The notes under the pieces: generated by a model
What the model saw: only the letters and a program-made list of their open reading frames with translations
What the model was told of the DNA's origin: nothing
The model's database searches: none
Shown here: one piece after another, positions 34,028 to 41,934 of the stretch
Numbering within the stretch: the first letter of the stretch is position 1
Layout: the number at the start of each line of letters is the position of its first letter
Assembly: GCF_001754075.1 (NCBI RefSeq)
Contig: NZ_MIEH01000009.1
Span: 1-62,687, forward strand
DNA: 62,687 nt
Direction: 5' to 3'
Origin: Merdimonas faecis
GTDB taxonomy: Bacteria; Bacillota; Clostridia; Lachnospirales; Lachnospiraceae
Program-made: the position numbers and the translations under genes

Positions 34028-34903
34028 ATGTCAAAAATTGCGATTATGACCGACAGCAACAGCGGGATTATGCCTGCCGCCGGAAAAGAGGCTGGAATCC
34101 ATGTAATCCCTATGCCGATCCTGATAGACGAGCAAACTTATTATGAGGGTCAGGATATTACTCCGGAAGAATTTTATGAAAGACTTTCTCAGGGAGTTTC
34201 GGCAACCACTTCCCAGCCGTCTCCAGGCATTATCATTGAAGCATGGAAAACTCTCCTGAAATCCTACAATGAAGTCCTGTACATTCCGATGTCCAGCGGC
34301 CTTAGCAATACCTGCCAGACGGCTGTCATGCTTTCACAGGAGGATGAATTTGCCGGAAAAGTTCATGTAGTAGACAACCACCGGATCTCTGTCCCGCAGG
34401 CACAGTCCGTCTATGATGCAAAGGTTCTTGCTGAAACCATCGAGAACGGTAGAGAAATCAAAGAAATTCTCGAAAAAGAAAGCCTGGATGCCAGCATCTA
34501 TATTGCGGTAGATACCCTGGAATATTTAAAGAAAGGCGGACGTATCACTCCTGCCGCCGCTGCTGTAGGTACCGTCCTGAACTTAAAGCCGGTCCTCACC
34601 ATCCAGGGAGACAAGCTGGATGCCTGTACCAAAACCCGTGGAATGAAGGCCGCCTTCAAAGCCATGTGCAAGGCTGTTGAAAAAGACATCCAGACCCGTT
34701 TTGCGGATCTTCACAGCCAGGGGCTGCTGAAAACGGGTATCGCTACTACCTTTACAGATCCGGAAAAGCTTTCCTACTTCCAGGAAGAAATGCGAAATCA
34801 TTTCCCGGATATGGAGCTTCTTTCCGCTCCACTGACTATGAGCATCGGGTGCCACACCGGCCCTGGAGCCCTTGGAATCGGAGTATTCCGGGCGCATGTG
34901 TAA
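34028..34903 (+). CDS. DegV-family fatty acid-binding protein
   Basis: 291 residues. The N-terminal IAIMTDSNSGIMP and the ATTSQPSPG loop are DegV signatures, followed by YIPMSSGLSNTCQTA and LEYLKKGGRI. DegV/FakB proteins hold a fatty acid for phosphorylation by FakA, feeding exogenous fatty acids into phospholipids. No FakA gene is close by. Divergent from the TetR gene. It ends at a strong stem-loop. Confidence 0.92.
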   Translation: MSKIAIMTDSNSGIMPAAGKEAGIHVIPMPILIDEQTYYEGQDITPEEFYERLSQGVSATTSQPSPGIIIEAWKTLLKSYNEVLYIPMSSGLSNTCQTAVMLSQEDEFAGKVHVVDNHRISVPQAQSVYDAKVLAETIENGREIKEILEKESLDASIYIAVDTLEYLKKGGRITPAAAAVGTVLNLKPVLTIQGDKLDACTKTRGMKAAFKAMCKAVEKDIQTRFADLHSQGLLKTGIATTFTDPEKLSYFQEEMRNHFPDMELLSAPLTMSIGCHTGPGALGIGVFRAHV

Positions 34904-34923
34904 ATTAAATAAAGTACAGTTAA

Positions 34924-34963
34924 CGCCCCTGTTCTTCCAGCGTGGAAGTGCAGGGGCGCTTTA
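34924..34963 (+). terminator. degV terminator
   Basis: 8-bp GC stem CGCCCCTG/CAGGGGCG (34924-34931, 34951-34958) with inner CTTCC/GGAAG pairing, then CTTTAACTTT. Confidence 0.75.
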
Positions 34964-34984
34964 ACTTTCTATCCAATTTTACAC

Positions 34985-35023
34985 AAAAAAAAGACTGCCT
35001 CTGAATATTATTCAGGACAGTCT
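34985..35023 (-). terminator. tRNA-Arg terminator
   Basis: Minus strand stem AGACTG/CAGTCT extended by CTGAAT/ATTCAG, followed by eight T; it lies 10 nt after the tRNA. Confidence 0.82.
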
Positions 35024-35032
35024 CTTCTATAC

Positions 35033-35105
35033 GTGGGCGAGAGGATTCGAACCCCCGACCTTTTGGTCCGTAGCCAAACGCTCTATCCAGCTGAGCTACG
35101 CCCAC
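35033..35105 (-). tRNA. tRNA-Arg (ACG)
   Basis: 73-nt cloverleaf: acceptor GTGGGCG/CGCCCAC, anticodon stem TTTGG/CCAAA with loop CTACGGA (anticodon ACG) and T-loop GTTCGAATC. CCA is not encoded. Confidence 0.97.
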
Positions 35106-35171
35106 AAAGCTGTGACTCATTCACAGCAAAATAAATTATATTCCAATTTTCTCTATTTGTCAACAACTTTT

Positions 35172-35969
35172 TTAATCATCTCCGTCATCATCATAACCAC
35201 TGTCTCCAGCGTCATCTCCGTCGCTATAACCCGAATCGCCGCTGTACCCATTATCCCCATAGCTGTCATCTCCATAGCCGCTGTCGCCATCATCGACTTC
35301 TCCGGACGGCTGTACGCTTTGCTGTGTTTCCTGAGCCGGCCCTGGGATTGTAATAGATTCCGTTTCTTCTTGTATCATCTTTTCCGAGGCCGTAGAAATT
35401 ACGATACTGATATCATACTCTGCCAGGTGTCCTTCCAGTTCCTCCTGTATTTCCCGTTCGGAAACCTGCACCCACTTGGCACTCTGTGCATCAGCCGTAA
35501 TAACAATCTCTCCTCCGTTTGCCAAATAGTCCATCTCAATCGCCCGGTCCGCCAGTTCATCCGCTACTTCATATCTGTCTTTTCCCTCATATTCATATCC
35601 ATCTATCAAGCTTTTCCCATCGGCATTTGTCCCGTTCAGTTCCACAACCCGGCCAGATCTGCTGACTTCCATCTCCACCCCGGGATTAATCTCCATCTGT
35701 ATTTTACCATAGGGAACAAACACATACCTGTACTGTTCCACCCCAAAGATGGCCAGACAAATGCAGGCTGCCAGACTGACTGCCATCCGGATCCTACGCC
35801 TTCTTTTTGCTCTTGCATCCTGCGGGTACCGGAGCAGTACCGCCGACTCCAGCCGGTCACCTCTTTCATATCCACAATTAGCCGCCTTCACAAACCTTCC
35901 TTCATTATCTAAGAGAATCGCGTAGGCAGGATGTGTTTCCATAACTAAATAGGTTGTCTTCTTTTCCAT
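35172..35969 (-). CDS. RsgI-like anti-sigma-I factor with SEAL-type domain and Asp-rich tail
   Basis: 265 residues. Residues 1-55 are the cytoplasmic RsgI_N sigma-binding domain (YLVMETHPAYAILLDNEGRF). A basic stretch and one membrane helix follow at about 60-82. The extracytoplasmic domain (about 88-195) begins IQMEINPGVEMEVSRSGRV; RsgI relatives self-cleave at an Asn-Pro bond in this SEAL domain, which primes regulated intramembrane proteolysis. The last 40 residues are Asp/Gly/Ser/Tyr repeats (DSGYGDD-like) in place of the polysaccharide-binding module of cellulolytic species. It overlaps sigI by 1 bp. The lipoprotein at 37010 repeats the outer domain and the tail. Confidence 0.88.
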   Translation of the reverse strand: MEKKTTYLVMETHPAYAILLDNEGRFVKAANCGYERGDRLESAVLLRYPQDARAKRRRRIRMAVSLAACICLAIFGVEQYRYVFVPYGKIQMEINPGVEMEVSRSGRVVELNGTNADGKSLIDGYEYEGKDRYEVADELADRAIEMDYLANGGEIVITADAQSAKWVQVSEREIQEELEGHLAEYDISIVISTASEKMIQEETESITIPGPAQETQQSVQPSGEVDDGDSGYGDDSYGDNGYSGDSGYSDGDDAGDSGYDDDGDD

Positions 35970-36754
35970 TATTCTTCACCATTCTTTCTGCCCTGTTTCG
36001 ATTTCCCACGGCGGTTTCCTTCTCTTTTGTCTGCCCCCTCAGAGGATGACATCTGATATAAATGACCTCTGATGATCTCATATCCGTTCGTAAAGGCCAG
36101 CAGCACCGCCACCAGATACTTCCGATGTCTTTCTAACGTCTTTTTCTCCACTCCGGATGCCGCTGCCAGCGCTGTCATCGGAAGCTTTTTGCTGTTTATC
36201 ATTTCCTGCAAAAGCTCCGGTTCCAATCTGGCAGCTGCCAGCACTTTCTGACAGGCGGCAAAGGTTCTGGACTGACGCGGACAGTTGTCTGCCACATCAG
36301 AAAAAGAAAGGCCAAACTCCAACAGCTTTTTTTCAAACTCATCAATCTCTTCCCTGGCTGCATTTCTGTCGTGCAGATCCTGGATATGGTTTTTTGAATC
36401 TTCCAGCCGGTCGATCTTCAATGTTTCCGCATCGTCTTCCACCGGTTCATGCAGAGAGGACAGATTCGCATGTCTTTTCTCTTTCCGGTAATGGTCTATC
36501 AGACGGTTCCTGATTCCTCTTGCTGCATAGGATAAAAATACCCCTCTTCCTTTTTCGTATCCAAGAATAGATTCATAAAAAGCCAGCATCGCTATACTGA
36601 ACTCCTCATCTCTGCCTTCTTCCGGCGGACGATGAAGAAATTTTGCCGTCTCCGACCGTATAAAGCCCATATACTGCCGTATCAGGCTGTCCGCTGCATC
36701 AGGATCAGATTTAGCTGCATATACCTTGTCTATGATCTCATGCCCTTCCCTCAT
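35969..36754 (-). CDS. sigI: RNA polymerase sigma factor SigI
   Basis: 261 residues. Region 2 is recognisable: LIRQYMGFIRSETAKF, then EFSIAMLAFYESILGYEKGRG, then YAARGIRNRLIDHYRKEKRH. The C-terminal SigI domain has the helix-turn-helix LPMTALAAASGVEKKTLERHR. SigI factors respond to heat or, in Clostridium, to extracellular signals relayed by RsgI. GAGGAGG precedes the ATG. Its promoter shows an ACCCCG/CGTATTC pair with the same spacing as the divergent lipoprotein operon, suggesting autoregulation. The basic tail is longer than usual. Confidence 0.9.
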   Translation of the reverse strand: MREGHEIIDKVYAAKSDPDAADSLIRQYMGFIRSETAKFLHRPPEEGRDEEFSIAMLAFYESILGYEKGRGVFLSYAARGIRNRLIDHYRKEKRHANLSSLHEPVEDDAETLKIDRLEDSKNHIQDLHDRNAAREEIDEFEKKLLEFGLSFSDVADNCPRQSRTFAACQKVLAAARLEPELLQEMINSKKLPMTALAAASGVEKKTLERHRKYLVAVLLAFTNGYEIIRGHLYQMSSSEGADKREGNRRGKSKQGRKNGEE

Positions 36755-36777
36755 TCGTTTGCCCTCCTCATTATATA

Positions 36778-36809
36778 GAATACGAAAAGCATGTTCTTCT
36801 TTTCGGGGT
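36778..36809 (-). promoter_or_regulatory. SigI-type promoter of sigI-rsgI
   Basis: Minus strand ACCCCG (36804-36809), 19 nt, CGTATTC (36778-36784). The CGTA core agrees with the CGWA -10 described for SigI factors. A possible SigA-like TATAAT lies just downstream but has no matching -35. Confidence 0.72.
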
Positions 36810-36934
36810 TAAAATGCACAATTATTTGTAAATATATCGTTTTCTTGTTAAATCTGCATTATGTCTTTGTAAAAACGGCGTAAATTATCTCATCCTAGCT
36901 ATTCGTGAAAAAATATCTTAATTTTTTTGCTCAG

Positions 36935-36966
36935 ACCCCGTTTTTTTCATCCCTGCCTCCGTATTC
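36935..36966 (+). promoter_or_regulatory. SigI-type promoter of the lipoprotein-VTC-CotH operon
   Basis: Plus strand ACCCCG (36935-36940), 19 nt, CGTATTC (36960-36966): the same two elements and spacing as the sigI promoter on the opposite strand. Confidence 0.72.
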
Positions 36967-37009
36967 TCCACCATAACCAAACAAAAAAATTCTAAAGGAG
37001 CGAATGATT

Positions 37010-37756
37010 ATGAAGAAAAAAAGTATAACCCTGACCTTAGCAGCCTTATTATCAATCAGCCTCATCGGCGGTATCCTCACAGGATGCAGCACAAAGCAGG
37101 CCTCTGCCAGCACCGGCACATCCACTGAAAACTCACAGCAGGCAGACGGCGGAGTTCTTACCTTAAAGGTTAATCCAGAGATTGACATTTCCTATGACGA
37201 CGAAGGACTTGTCACAAAGGTGGAAGGTAAAAATGATGATGGAAATACGATTGTTGCAGAATATGCAGATTATAGCGGAAAGGATTGCCGTCAGGTAGTC
37301 AGCGACCTGGTAGCCAAGATCAATGAGGCCGGATATTTCGTTGAAGAGACCGATGGCTCGGCAAGGGAAATCACCCTGGAGATAGAAGCAGGTTCTGTAC
37401 TGCCGGAAGAAAACTTTCTTAAAAACATCGTAGCCGGTATACAGGAGTACACCTCCGCACAAAATTTGACCTCCCCGGTAAATGTTAATGGCGAGAGCAA
37501 CTACGGATGGTCAGACTACGGCGATACGGACTACGGCCCGGACAATGACGGCGTCACCGATTACAATGACACCGACTACAACGACACAGACTATGGAACC
37601 AATAATGATGGCGTTACCGATTATTCTGCACCGGCAGCTTCCCAAACACCGGCAGCTCCCCAGACATCAGCGCCGGCAGCTCCCTCCGGGGGGGATTCTG
37701 GCTATGATTCCGACTCAGACTCAGGATACGACGGGGACTCCGGCTATGACGATTAA
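37010..37756 (+). CDS. Lipoprotein with a free RsgI-type outer (SEAL-like) domain and Asp-rich repeats
   Basis: 248 residues. Signal peptide with lipobox LTGC at about residue 25. Residues 45-155 (LTLKVNPEIDISYDDEGLVT, then KNDDGNTIVAEYADYSGKDC) align with the extracytoplasmic domain of the anti-sigma factor at 35172, including the Asn-Pro pair. A tail of about 80 residues has two NDGVTDY units resembling thrombospondin type 3 calcium loops, an Ala/Pro/Thr/Ser stretch, then DSGYD repeats like the anti-sigma tail. It is probably anchored outside the membrane. It starts the operon under a SigI-type promoter. I chose ATG 37010 (AAGGAG 9 nt upstream) over 37004. Confidence 0.85.
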   Translation: MKKKSITLTLAALLSISLIGGILTGCSTKQASASTGTSTENSQQADGGVLTLKVNPEIDISYDDEGLVTKVEGKNDDGNTIVAEYADYSGKDCRQVVSDLVAKINEAGYFVEETDGSAREITLEIEAGSVLPEENFLKNIVAGIQEYTSAQNLTSPVNVNGESNYGWSDYGDTDYGPDNDGVTDYNDTDYNDTDYGTNNDGVTDYSAPAASQTPAAPQTSAPAAPSGGDSGYDSDSDSGYDGDSGYDD

Positions 37757-38441
37757 CAGGCCTCCCCTTAGATTCCGACATGAATATAAGCATTTGATCT
37801 CCCCTTCTGAAGACGCAGTCCTCTCCGGCAGGCTCGGCAGGCTTTTCCCCAGGGACAGCCATGCCGGGCCCTCCGGCACTTACCGGGTATGCAGCCTGTA
37901 TTTTGATACTCCCGATGACCGCGCGCTGCGCCAAAAACTTAACGGCACAGACAACCGGGAAAAGTTCCGGATCAGATATTATGGAGATTCTGCAGATTTT
38001 TTCCGGCTGGAGAAGAAAATAAAGAAAAACACCTTATGTGCCAAACGATCTGCGAGCCTCACCGAAGAAGAGGTGCAGATGATCCTCGAGGGGAGGCATG
38101 ATTTTCTTCTGGAAAGCCCGAATGGACTGCTTGTTGAGTTTTACAGCAAACTGAAGGGCCAGCTTCTGACTCCCCGTACAGTGGTCAGCTACGAAAGAGA
38201 AGCTTTTGTATATCCTCCCGGAAATGTACGGGTCACACTGGACCGCCATATCCGCAGAGGGCTGTCCCCGGAAAGATTCCTCTTTCCCCAAAGCCGGGAA
38301 ATCCCCGCCGATCCCGGACATACCATATTGGAGGTCAAATACGATGCTTTCCTTCCGGATATCGTCCGAATGGCAGTACAGGTTCCGGGGCGTGCCGCCG
38401 GCGCCTACTCAAAATATGCAGCGTGCCGCCGCTGTGATTAA
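37746..38441 (+). CDS. VTC-domain polyphosphate polymerase-like protein
   Basis: 231 residues, a single VTC catalytic domain of the triphosphate-tunnel fold. The basic and acidic strand residues are present: FRHEYKHLI (N-terminal R-E-K), VCSLYFDTPDD, KFRIRYYG, RLEKKIKKN, VVSYEREAF, VRVTLDRHIR and ILEVKYD (E-K). VTC proteins make polyphosphate from ATP. It starts with ATG 37746, 11 bp inside the lipoprotein gene, so translation is coupled; the longer frame to 37482 is noise. It is normally found beside DUF4956 and CotH genes, as here. Confidence 0.88.
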   Translation: MTINRPPLRFRHEYKHLISPSEDAVLSGRLGRLFPRDSHAGPSGTYRVCSLYFDTPDDRALRQKLNGTDNREKFRIRYYGDSADFFRLEKKIKKNTLCAKRSASLTEEEVQMILEGRHDFLLESPNGLLVEFYSKLKGQLLTPRTVVSYEREAFVYPPGNVRVTLDRHIRRGLSPERFLFPQSREIPADPGHTILEVKYDAFLPDIVRMAVQVPGRAAGAYSKYAACRRCD

Positions 38442-38489
38442 CGAATTGTTTAAAAATGCCGCCCGGCAGGCGGCGGAACGGAGTACACT

Positions 38490-39161
38490 ATGACATTTCA
38501 GGATATCTTCAGATCCAGTTTTCTGGAAAATGTAAGCGCCATTTCTGTTTTGGATATGGCACTTTCCATACTGCTGGCTTTTGCCCTGGGGCTTTTTATC
38601 TTCTATATTTATAAAAAAACTTATTGCGGGATCATGTATTCTGCCGGATTTGGAGTCACTCTGATCGCCCTTACCCTGATCACAACTCTCCTGATCCTGG
38701 CTGTTACAAGCAATATTATCCTGTCGCTTGGTATGGTTGGAGCCCTGTCCATCGTACGGTTCCGTACAGCCATTAAGGAGCCTATGGATATTGCCTTTCT
38801 CTTCTGGAGTATTGCAGCCGGAATCGTCCTTGCGGCCGGATTTCTTCCTCTTGCAGTATTTGGCAGCATGTTTATCGGTCTGGTTCTTCTGGTTTTTTCC
38901 AGCAGGAAGGACACAGACACTCCCTATATTCTTGTGGTACACTGTGCCAGCGATGAAGCAGAAGGGCAGGCGCTCTCAATGATCAAGGAACAAACGAAAG
39001 CCTGCGTTCTCAAAAGCAAGAGCGTATCTTCTGGCTGTATTGAACTGAACTATGAAATCCGCCTGACTGAAGGCGCCGCCTCTTTTGTCAACGACCTTGC
39101 CCGTATGGAAGGCGTCAGCCATGCGGTACTTGTTTCCTATAACGGCGATTATATGGGGTAA
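38490..39161 (+). CDS. DUF4956 membrane protein
   Basis: 223 residues. Four N-terminal membrane helices hold the family signature GMVGALSIVRFRTAIKEPMDIAFLFWSIAAG (in pieces, residues 80-112), followed by a soluble ferredoxin-like C-terminal domain of about 80 residues. DUF4956 and VTC proteins form a conserved pair; it may channel polyphosphate or couple synthesis to the membrane, by analogy to the membrane part of yeast VTC. ATG behind CGGAG. Confidence 0.88.
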   Translation: MTFQDIFRSSFLENVSAISVLDMALSILLAFALGLFIFYIYKKTYCGIMYSAGFGVTLIALTLITTLLILAVTSNIILSLGMVGALSIVRFRTAIKEPMDIAFLFWSIAAGIVLAAGFLPLAVFGSMFIGLVLLVFSSRKDTDTPYILVVHCASDEAEGQALSMIKEQTKACVLKSKSVSSGCIELNYEIRLTEGAASFVNDLARMEGVSHAVLVSYNGDYMG

Positions 39162-39166
39162 ATACT

Positions 39167-40564
39167 ATGATCCGTCACAGATATATCCATAAAATCTGCA
39201 TATCTGCCATGATTGCGGCTGTCATACTGACGGCCCTGTTTATGCAGGGTGAATCACTTGGCATACAGCCTGTGAGTTCCTCTCCCGAATATGAGAGCCG
39301 CCTTTTTGACGACAGCAGGGTACATACCATTGACCTGCAGATTGATGACTGGAATACATTTCTTGAAGCTGCTCCCTTGGAAACTTACTTTCAATGTGAT
39401 GTTGTCATAGACGGAGAATGGTTTCCTGATACAGGTCTCCGTGCAAAGGGAAATAATTCCCGGCGTCTGGTAGAGGAATATGGACTGGAAAGATACAGCC
39501 TGAAGCTGGAGTTTGACCATTTTCAGAAAGGCAATTCCTATTATGGACTGGACAAATTGTCTCTGGACGCCTCCTTTCAGGACAACAGCTACCTGAAAAA
39601 TTATATTGCATACGATATGATGGAATACATGGAGGTGCCGTCCCCTCTCTGCAGTTACGCATGGGTTACGGTAAATGGAAAGCCGCATGGGCTGTTTCTT
39701 GCTGTCGAAGAACCGGAAGAAGCCTTTGCCAAAAGAAATTTCGGTCCCGGATACGGCCAGCTCTACAAGCCGGACTATAAATCATTGAGCGATGAAAATG
39801 CCGATGTGGCTCTCCAATACATTTCGGAGGATCCTGCCGATTATGACAATATCTTCCGCAATGCCAAATTCCAGCCCGACGACCGTGACAAGTCCCGGCT
39901 TATACAGGCGCTGAAAATCCTTGACACCGGGGAAGATCTGGGAACTGCCATCTGCACAGATGAGGTACTCCGCTACTTCACTGTCCAGGTCTTTTGTGTG
40001 AATCTGGACAGCTATCTGGGACGTACCGGGCACAATTACTTCCTTTACGAAGAAAACGGGCTTCTGCAGATCCTTCCCTGGGATTACAACCTGGCCTTTG
40101 CCACCTACTCGCTGGGCATGCCCGAACCAATCAATGACGCCGGGCTATATATCAACTATCCCATTGACACCCCCTCCTCCCGGGACGTCATGGTCAAGCG
40201 GCCCCTTTACCATAACCTGATGCAAAATGAACAATATTTTAATCAGTATCATGCTTACTTTGATAAGCTGATCCGTGAATATTTCGAAAGCGGGATGTTC
40301 GAAGAAAAAACCGCCCGGGCTATAAAAATGATTGCGCCTTACGTCAAAAAAGACCCCTCTGCCTTCTGCTCTTATGAAGACTTCCAGAAAGGTGCAGAAA
40401 CCTTCCGTAATTTCTGCTTGCTGCGTGCCCAGAGCATCCGCGGGCAGCTGGACGGCACACTCCCGTCCACACATCTGGAGCAGGAAAGCTTTAGCGGTGA
40501 ATATATCGATCCACAGAACATATGGCTTCCCGATATGGGAGAAATAGCGGATCTGGCAGATTAA
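39167..40564 (+). CDS. CotH-family protein kinase-like protein
   Basis: 465 residues. An N-terminal membrane anchor or signal segment (ISAMIAAVILTALFM) is followed by the CotH kinase fold: TGLRAKGNNSRR, LDKLSLDASFQDNSYLKNYI, YAWVTVNGKPHGLFLAVEE, then the metal-binding LPWDYNLAF near residue 305. CotH from Bacillus phosphorylates spore-coat serines; here the protein faces outside, so its targets should be surface proteins, possibly the Ser/Tyr-containing acidic tails made by the neighbouring genes. It starts 5 bp after the DUF4956 gene; last in the SigI-type operon. Confidence 0.88.
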   Translation: MIRHRYIHKICISAMIAAVILTALFMQGESLGIQPVSSSPEYESRLFDDSRVHTIDLQIDDWNTFLEAAPLETYFQCDVVIDGEWFPDTGLRAKGNNSRRLVEEYGLERYSLKLEFDHFQKGNSYYGLDKLSLDASFQDNSYLKNYIAYDMMEYMEVPSPLCSYAWVTVNGKPHGLFLAVEEPEEAFAKRNFGPGYGQLYKPDYKSLSDENADVALQYISEDPADYDNIFRNAKFQPDDRDKSRLIQALKILDTGEDLGTAICTDEVLRYFTVQVFCVNLDSYLGRTGHNYFLYEENGLLQILPWDYNLAFATYSLGMPEPINDAGLYINYPIDTPSSRDVMVKRPLYHNLMQNEQYFNQYHAYFDKLIREYFESGMFEEKTARAIKMIAPYVKKDPSAFCSYEDFQKGAETFRNFCLLRAQSIRGQLDGTLPSTHLEQESFSGEYIDPQNIWLPDMGEIADLAD

Positions 40565-40665
40565 ATCAAAAATCTTTTCAAGAAGTACAGATTTTCTTAA
40601 GAAATTTTAGAAACTCTTCCAGATTCTGACATACTTCCGCCACAATTCTCCGCTATAATAAAATC

Positions 40666-40809
40666 ATCAATTACAGAAGACGGTAGTCGTACTTAACCAT
40701 TAAAACTTTTGTATGATTACCGGACTTCGCCTAACAATAACTAACATTTATATAGATTTATTTTTTCATCCCTCTTCCAGCCGGTGCTTGTTTGCACCGG
40801 CTTTTTTTC
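40666..40809 (+). ncRNA. Candidate small RNA between cotH and tRNA-Ser
   Basis: A TATAAT at 40654-40659 precedes about 145 nt with no reading frame. An 11-bp helix (40682-40692 with 40711-40721, two G-U pairs) closes an 18-nt loop. The stretch ends in a strong terminator at 40779-40808. The -35 is weak, so the start is unsure. Confidence 0.4.
40779..40808 (+). terminator. Intrinsic terminator
   Basis: 9-bp stem AGCCGGTGC/GCACCGGCT followed by seven T. It may end the small RNA or the cotH operon. Confidence 0.85.
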
Positions 40810-40865
40810 GCAAATTGGTACTTCCCTTTTCCTCCAGGTCTGTGCTATAATGAAATGCGTGGCTT

Positions 40866-40953
40866 GGAGACGTATCGAAGTGGTCATAACGAGCTTGACT
40901 CGAAATCAAGTTGTCGGGTAACCGGCACGTGGGTTCGAATCCCACCGTCTCCG
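40866..40953 (+). tRNA. tRNA-Ser (CGA)
   Basis: 88-nt class II tRNA: acceptor GGAGACG/CGTCTCC, anticodon stem CTTGA/TCAAG with loop CTCGAAA (anticodon CGA), long variable arm and GGTTCGAATCC T-arm. A TATAAT at 40846-40851 lies just upstream. Confidence 0.96.
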
Positions 40954-40963
40954 CTTATATAAA

Positions 40964-40996
40964 ACTCCCGGGGCTTTGACTGTCCCGGGAGTTTTT
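40964..40996. terminator. Terminator of tRNA-Ser, shared with the HTH-Uma2 gene
   Basis: 9-bp stem ACTCCCGGG/CCCGGGAGT with T-rich ends on both strands. Confidence 0.82.
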
Positions 40997-41784
40997 CATA
41001 TGTCCGCTATTCCTCTCTCATAAAGAAATCTCACATGCTCATAGACCTCTGCAAAATCAATTACAAGCTCTCCGTCCCATATCCCTACCGGAATCTTCGC
41101 ATCAAAGCCATAGATCACCGGATATTCCTCATGTTCAAAATCATAGACGATGACCTTCTTTTTCATGGGATCTATCATCCAATATTCCCGCACCCCTGCA
41201 TTCAGATACTTATTGAGCTTGATCACAGAATCTTTCTTTTTTGTGGACTTCGACAGCACCTCAATGATAAAATCCGGGGCCCCATAGATACATCGGTTGA
41301 TAATCTTGTCCCTGTCGCAGACAATGACCACGTCCGGCTCCACCATGGTCTTGTCATCGCCGTCCAGCTGTACATCAATAGGTGCGATCATTGGCAGGCA
41401 TGTTCCTTTTTTATCCAGTACATGCTGCAGCATTTTGCTATGTATAAATCCTCCGATAATCTGGTGTGCAGAGGTCGGGGATGACATATCGTAGATGACC
41501 CCATCGATCAGTTCCACACGAATATCATCCGGAATCTTATAATAATCCTCCAGGGTATATTCCCCCTGCTTCTTGACAAAATAGGGTGCCGCTGATTCCC
41601 GCATGGTGGATGGCTGTTCCCCCAGCACCCGCTCCAGCGCCATGATGGTCTCATACCTTGGCGTCAGCGTAATACCTCCCAGGACCTTCTGCACGGTTCC
41701 AAGGGGCAGCCCCGACAGATCCGCGATCTGTGCATAGGTATATCCCAGTTCTCTTTTTCTCTCCTGCATCTCTTGAATTGTCAT
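40996..41784 (-). CDS. HTH-Uma2 family restriction-endonuclease-like protein
   Basis: 262 residues. Residues 1-58 are a Cro/XRE-type helix-turn-helix (YTYAQIADLSGLPLGTVQKVL). Residues 80-255 are a Uma2/DUF820 PD-(D/E)xK-like domain: DDIRVELIDGVIYDMSSPT supplies the first Glu, VEPDVVIVCD the Asp, and PDFIIEVLSKSTKKKD the E-x-L/K core. Function is unknown; Uma2 proteins are abundant and rarely characterised. It is a single-gene unit between tRNA-Ser and the phosphonate genes. Confidence 0.85.
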   Translation of the reverse strand: MTIQEMQERKRELGYTYAQIADLSGLPLGTVQKVLGGITLTPRYETIMALERVLGEQPSTMRESAAPYFVKKQGEYTLEDYYKIPDDIRVELIDGVIYDMSSPTSAHQIIGGFIHSKMLQHVLDKKGTCLPMIAPIDVQLDGDDKTMVEPDVVIVCDRDKIINRCIYGAPDFIIEVLSKSTKKKDSVIKLNKYLNAGVREYWMIDPMKKKVIVYDFEHEEYPVIYGFDAKIPVGIWDGELVIDFAEVYEHVRFLYERGIADI

Positions 41785-41934
41785 ATCCCCATCCCCTTTC
41801 TATCCATATTATATCCTGATTTTACCCATTTTTCAACCTTATCATTTGATTATAACGCAAAAAATATCCAGATTTTATCCGTTTCATGTATACACATGAA
41901 AAACAGATAAATTCTGGATATTTCAGCAACGTAT

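Noticed and set aside
35112-35912. Plus-strand 266-codon frame opposite the rsgI-like gene
   Set aside because: Its start is full of Ile/Val/Thr repeats that only mirror the Asp/Gly/Ser/Tyr codons of the minus-strand tail.
37482-37745. Upstream extension of the VTC protein in its reading frame
   Set aside because: This part is an out-of-frame reading of the lipoprotein's Asp-rich repeats (Thr/Met/Arg/Gln-rich) and has no ribosome site; the VTC fold begins at 37746.
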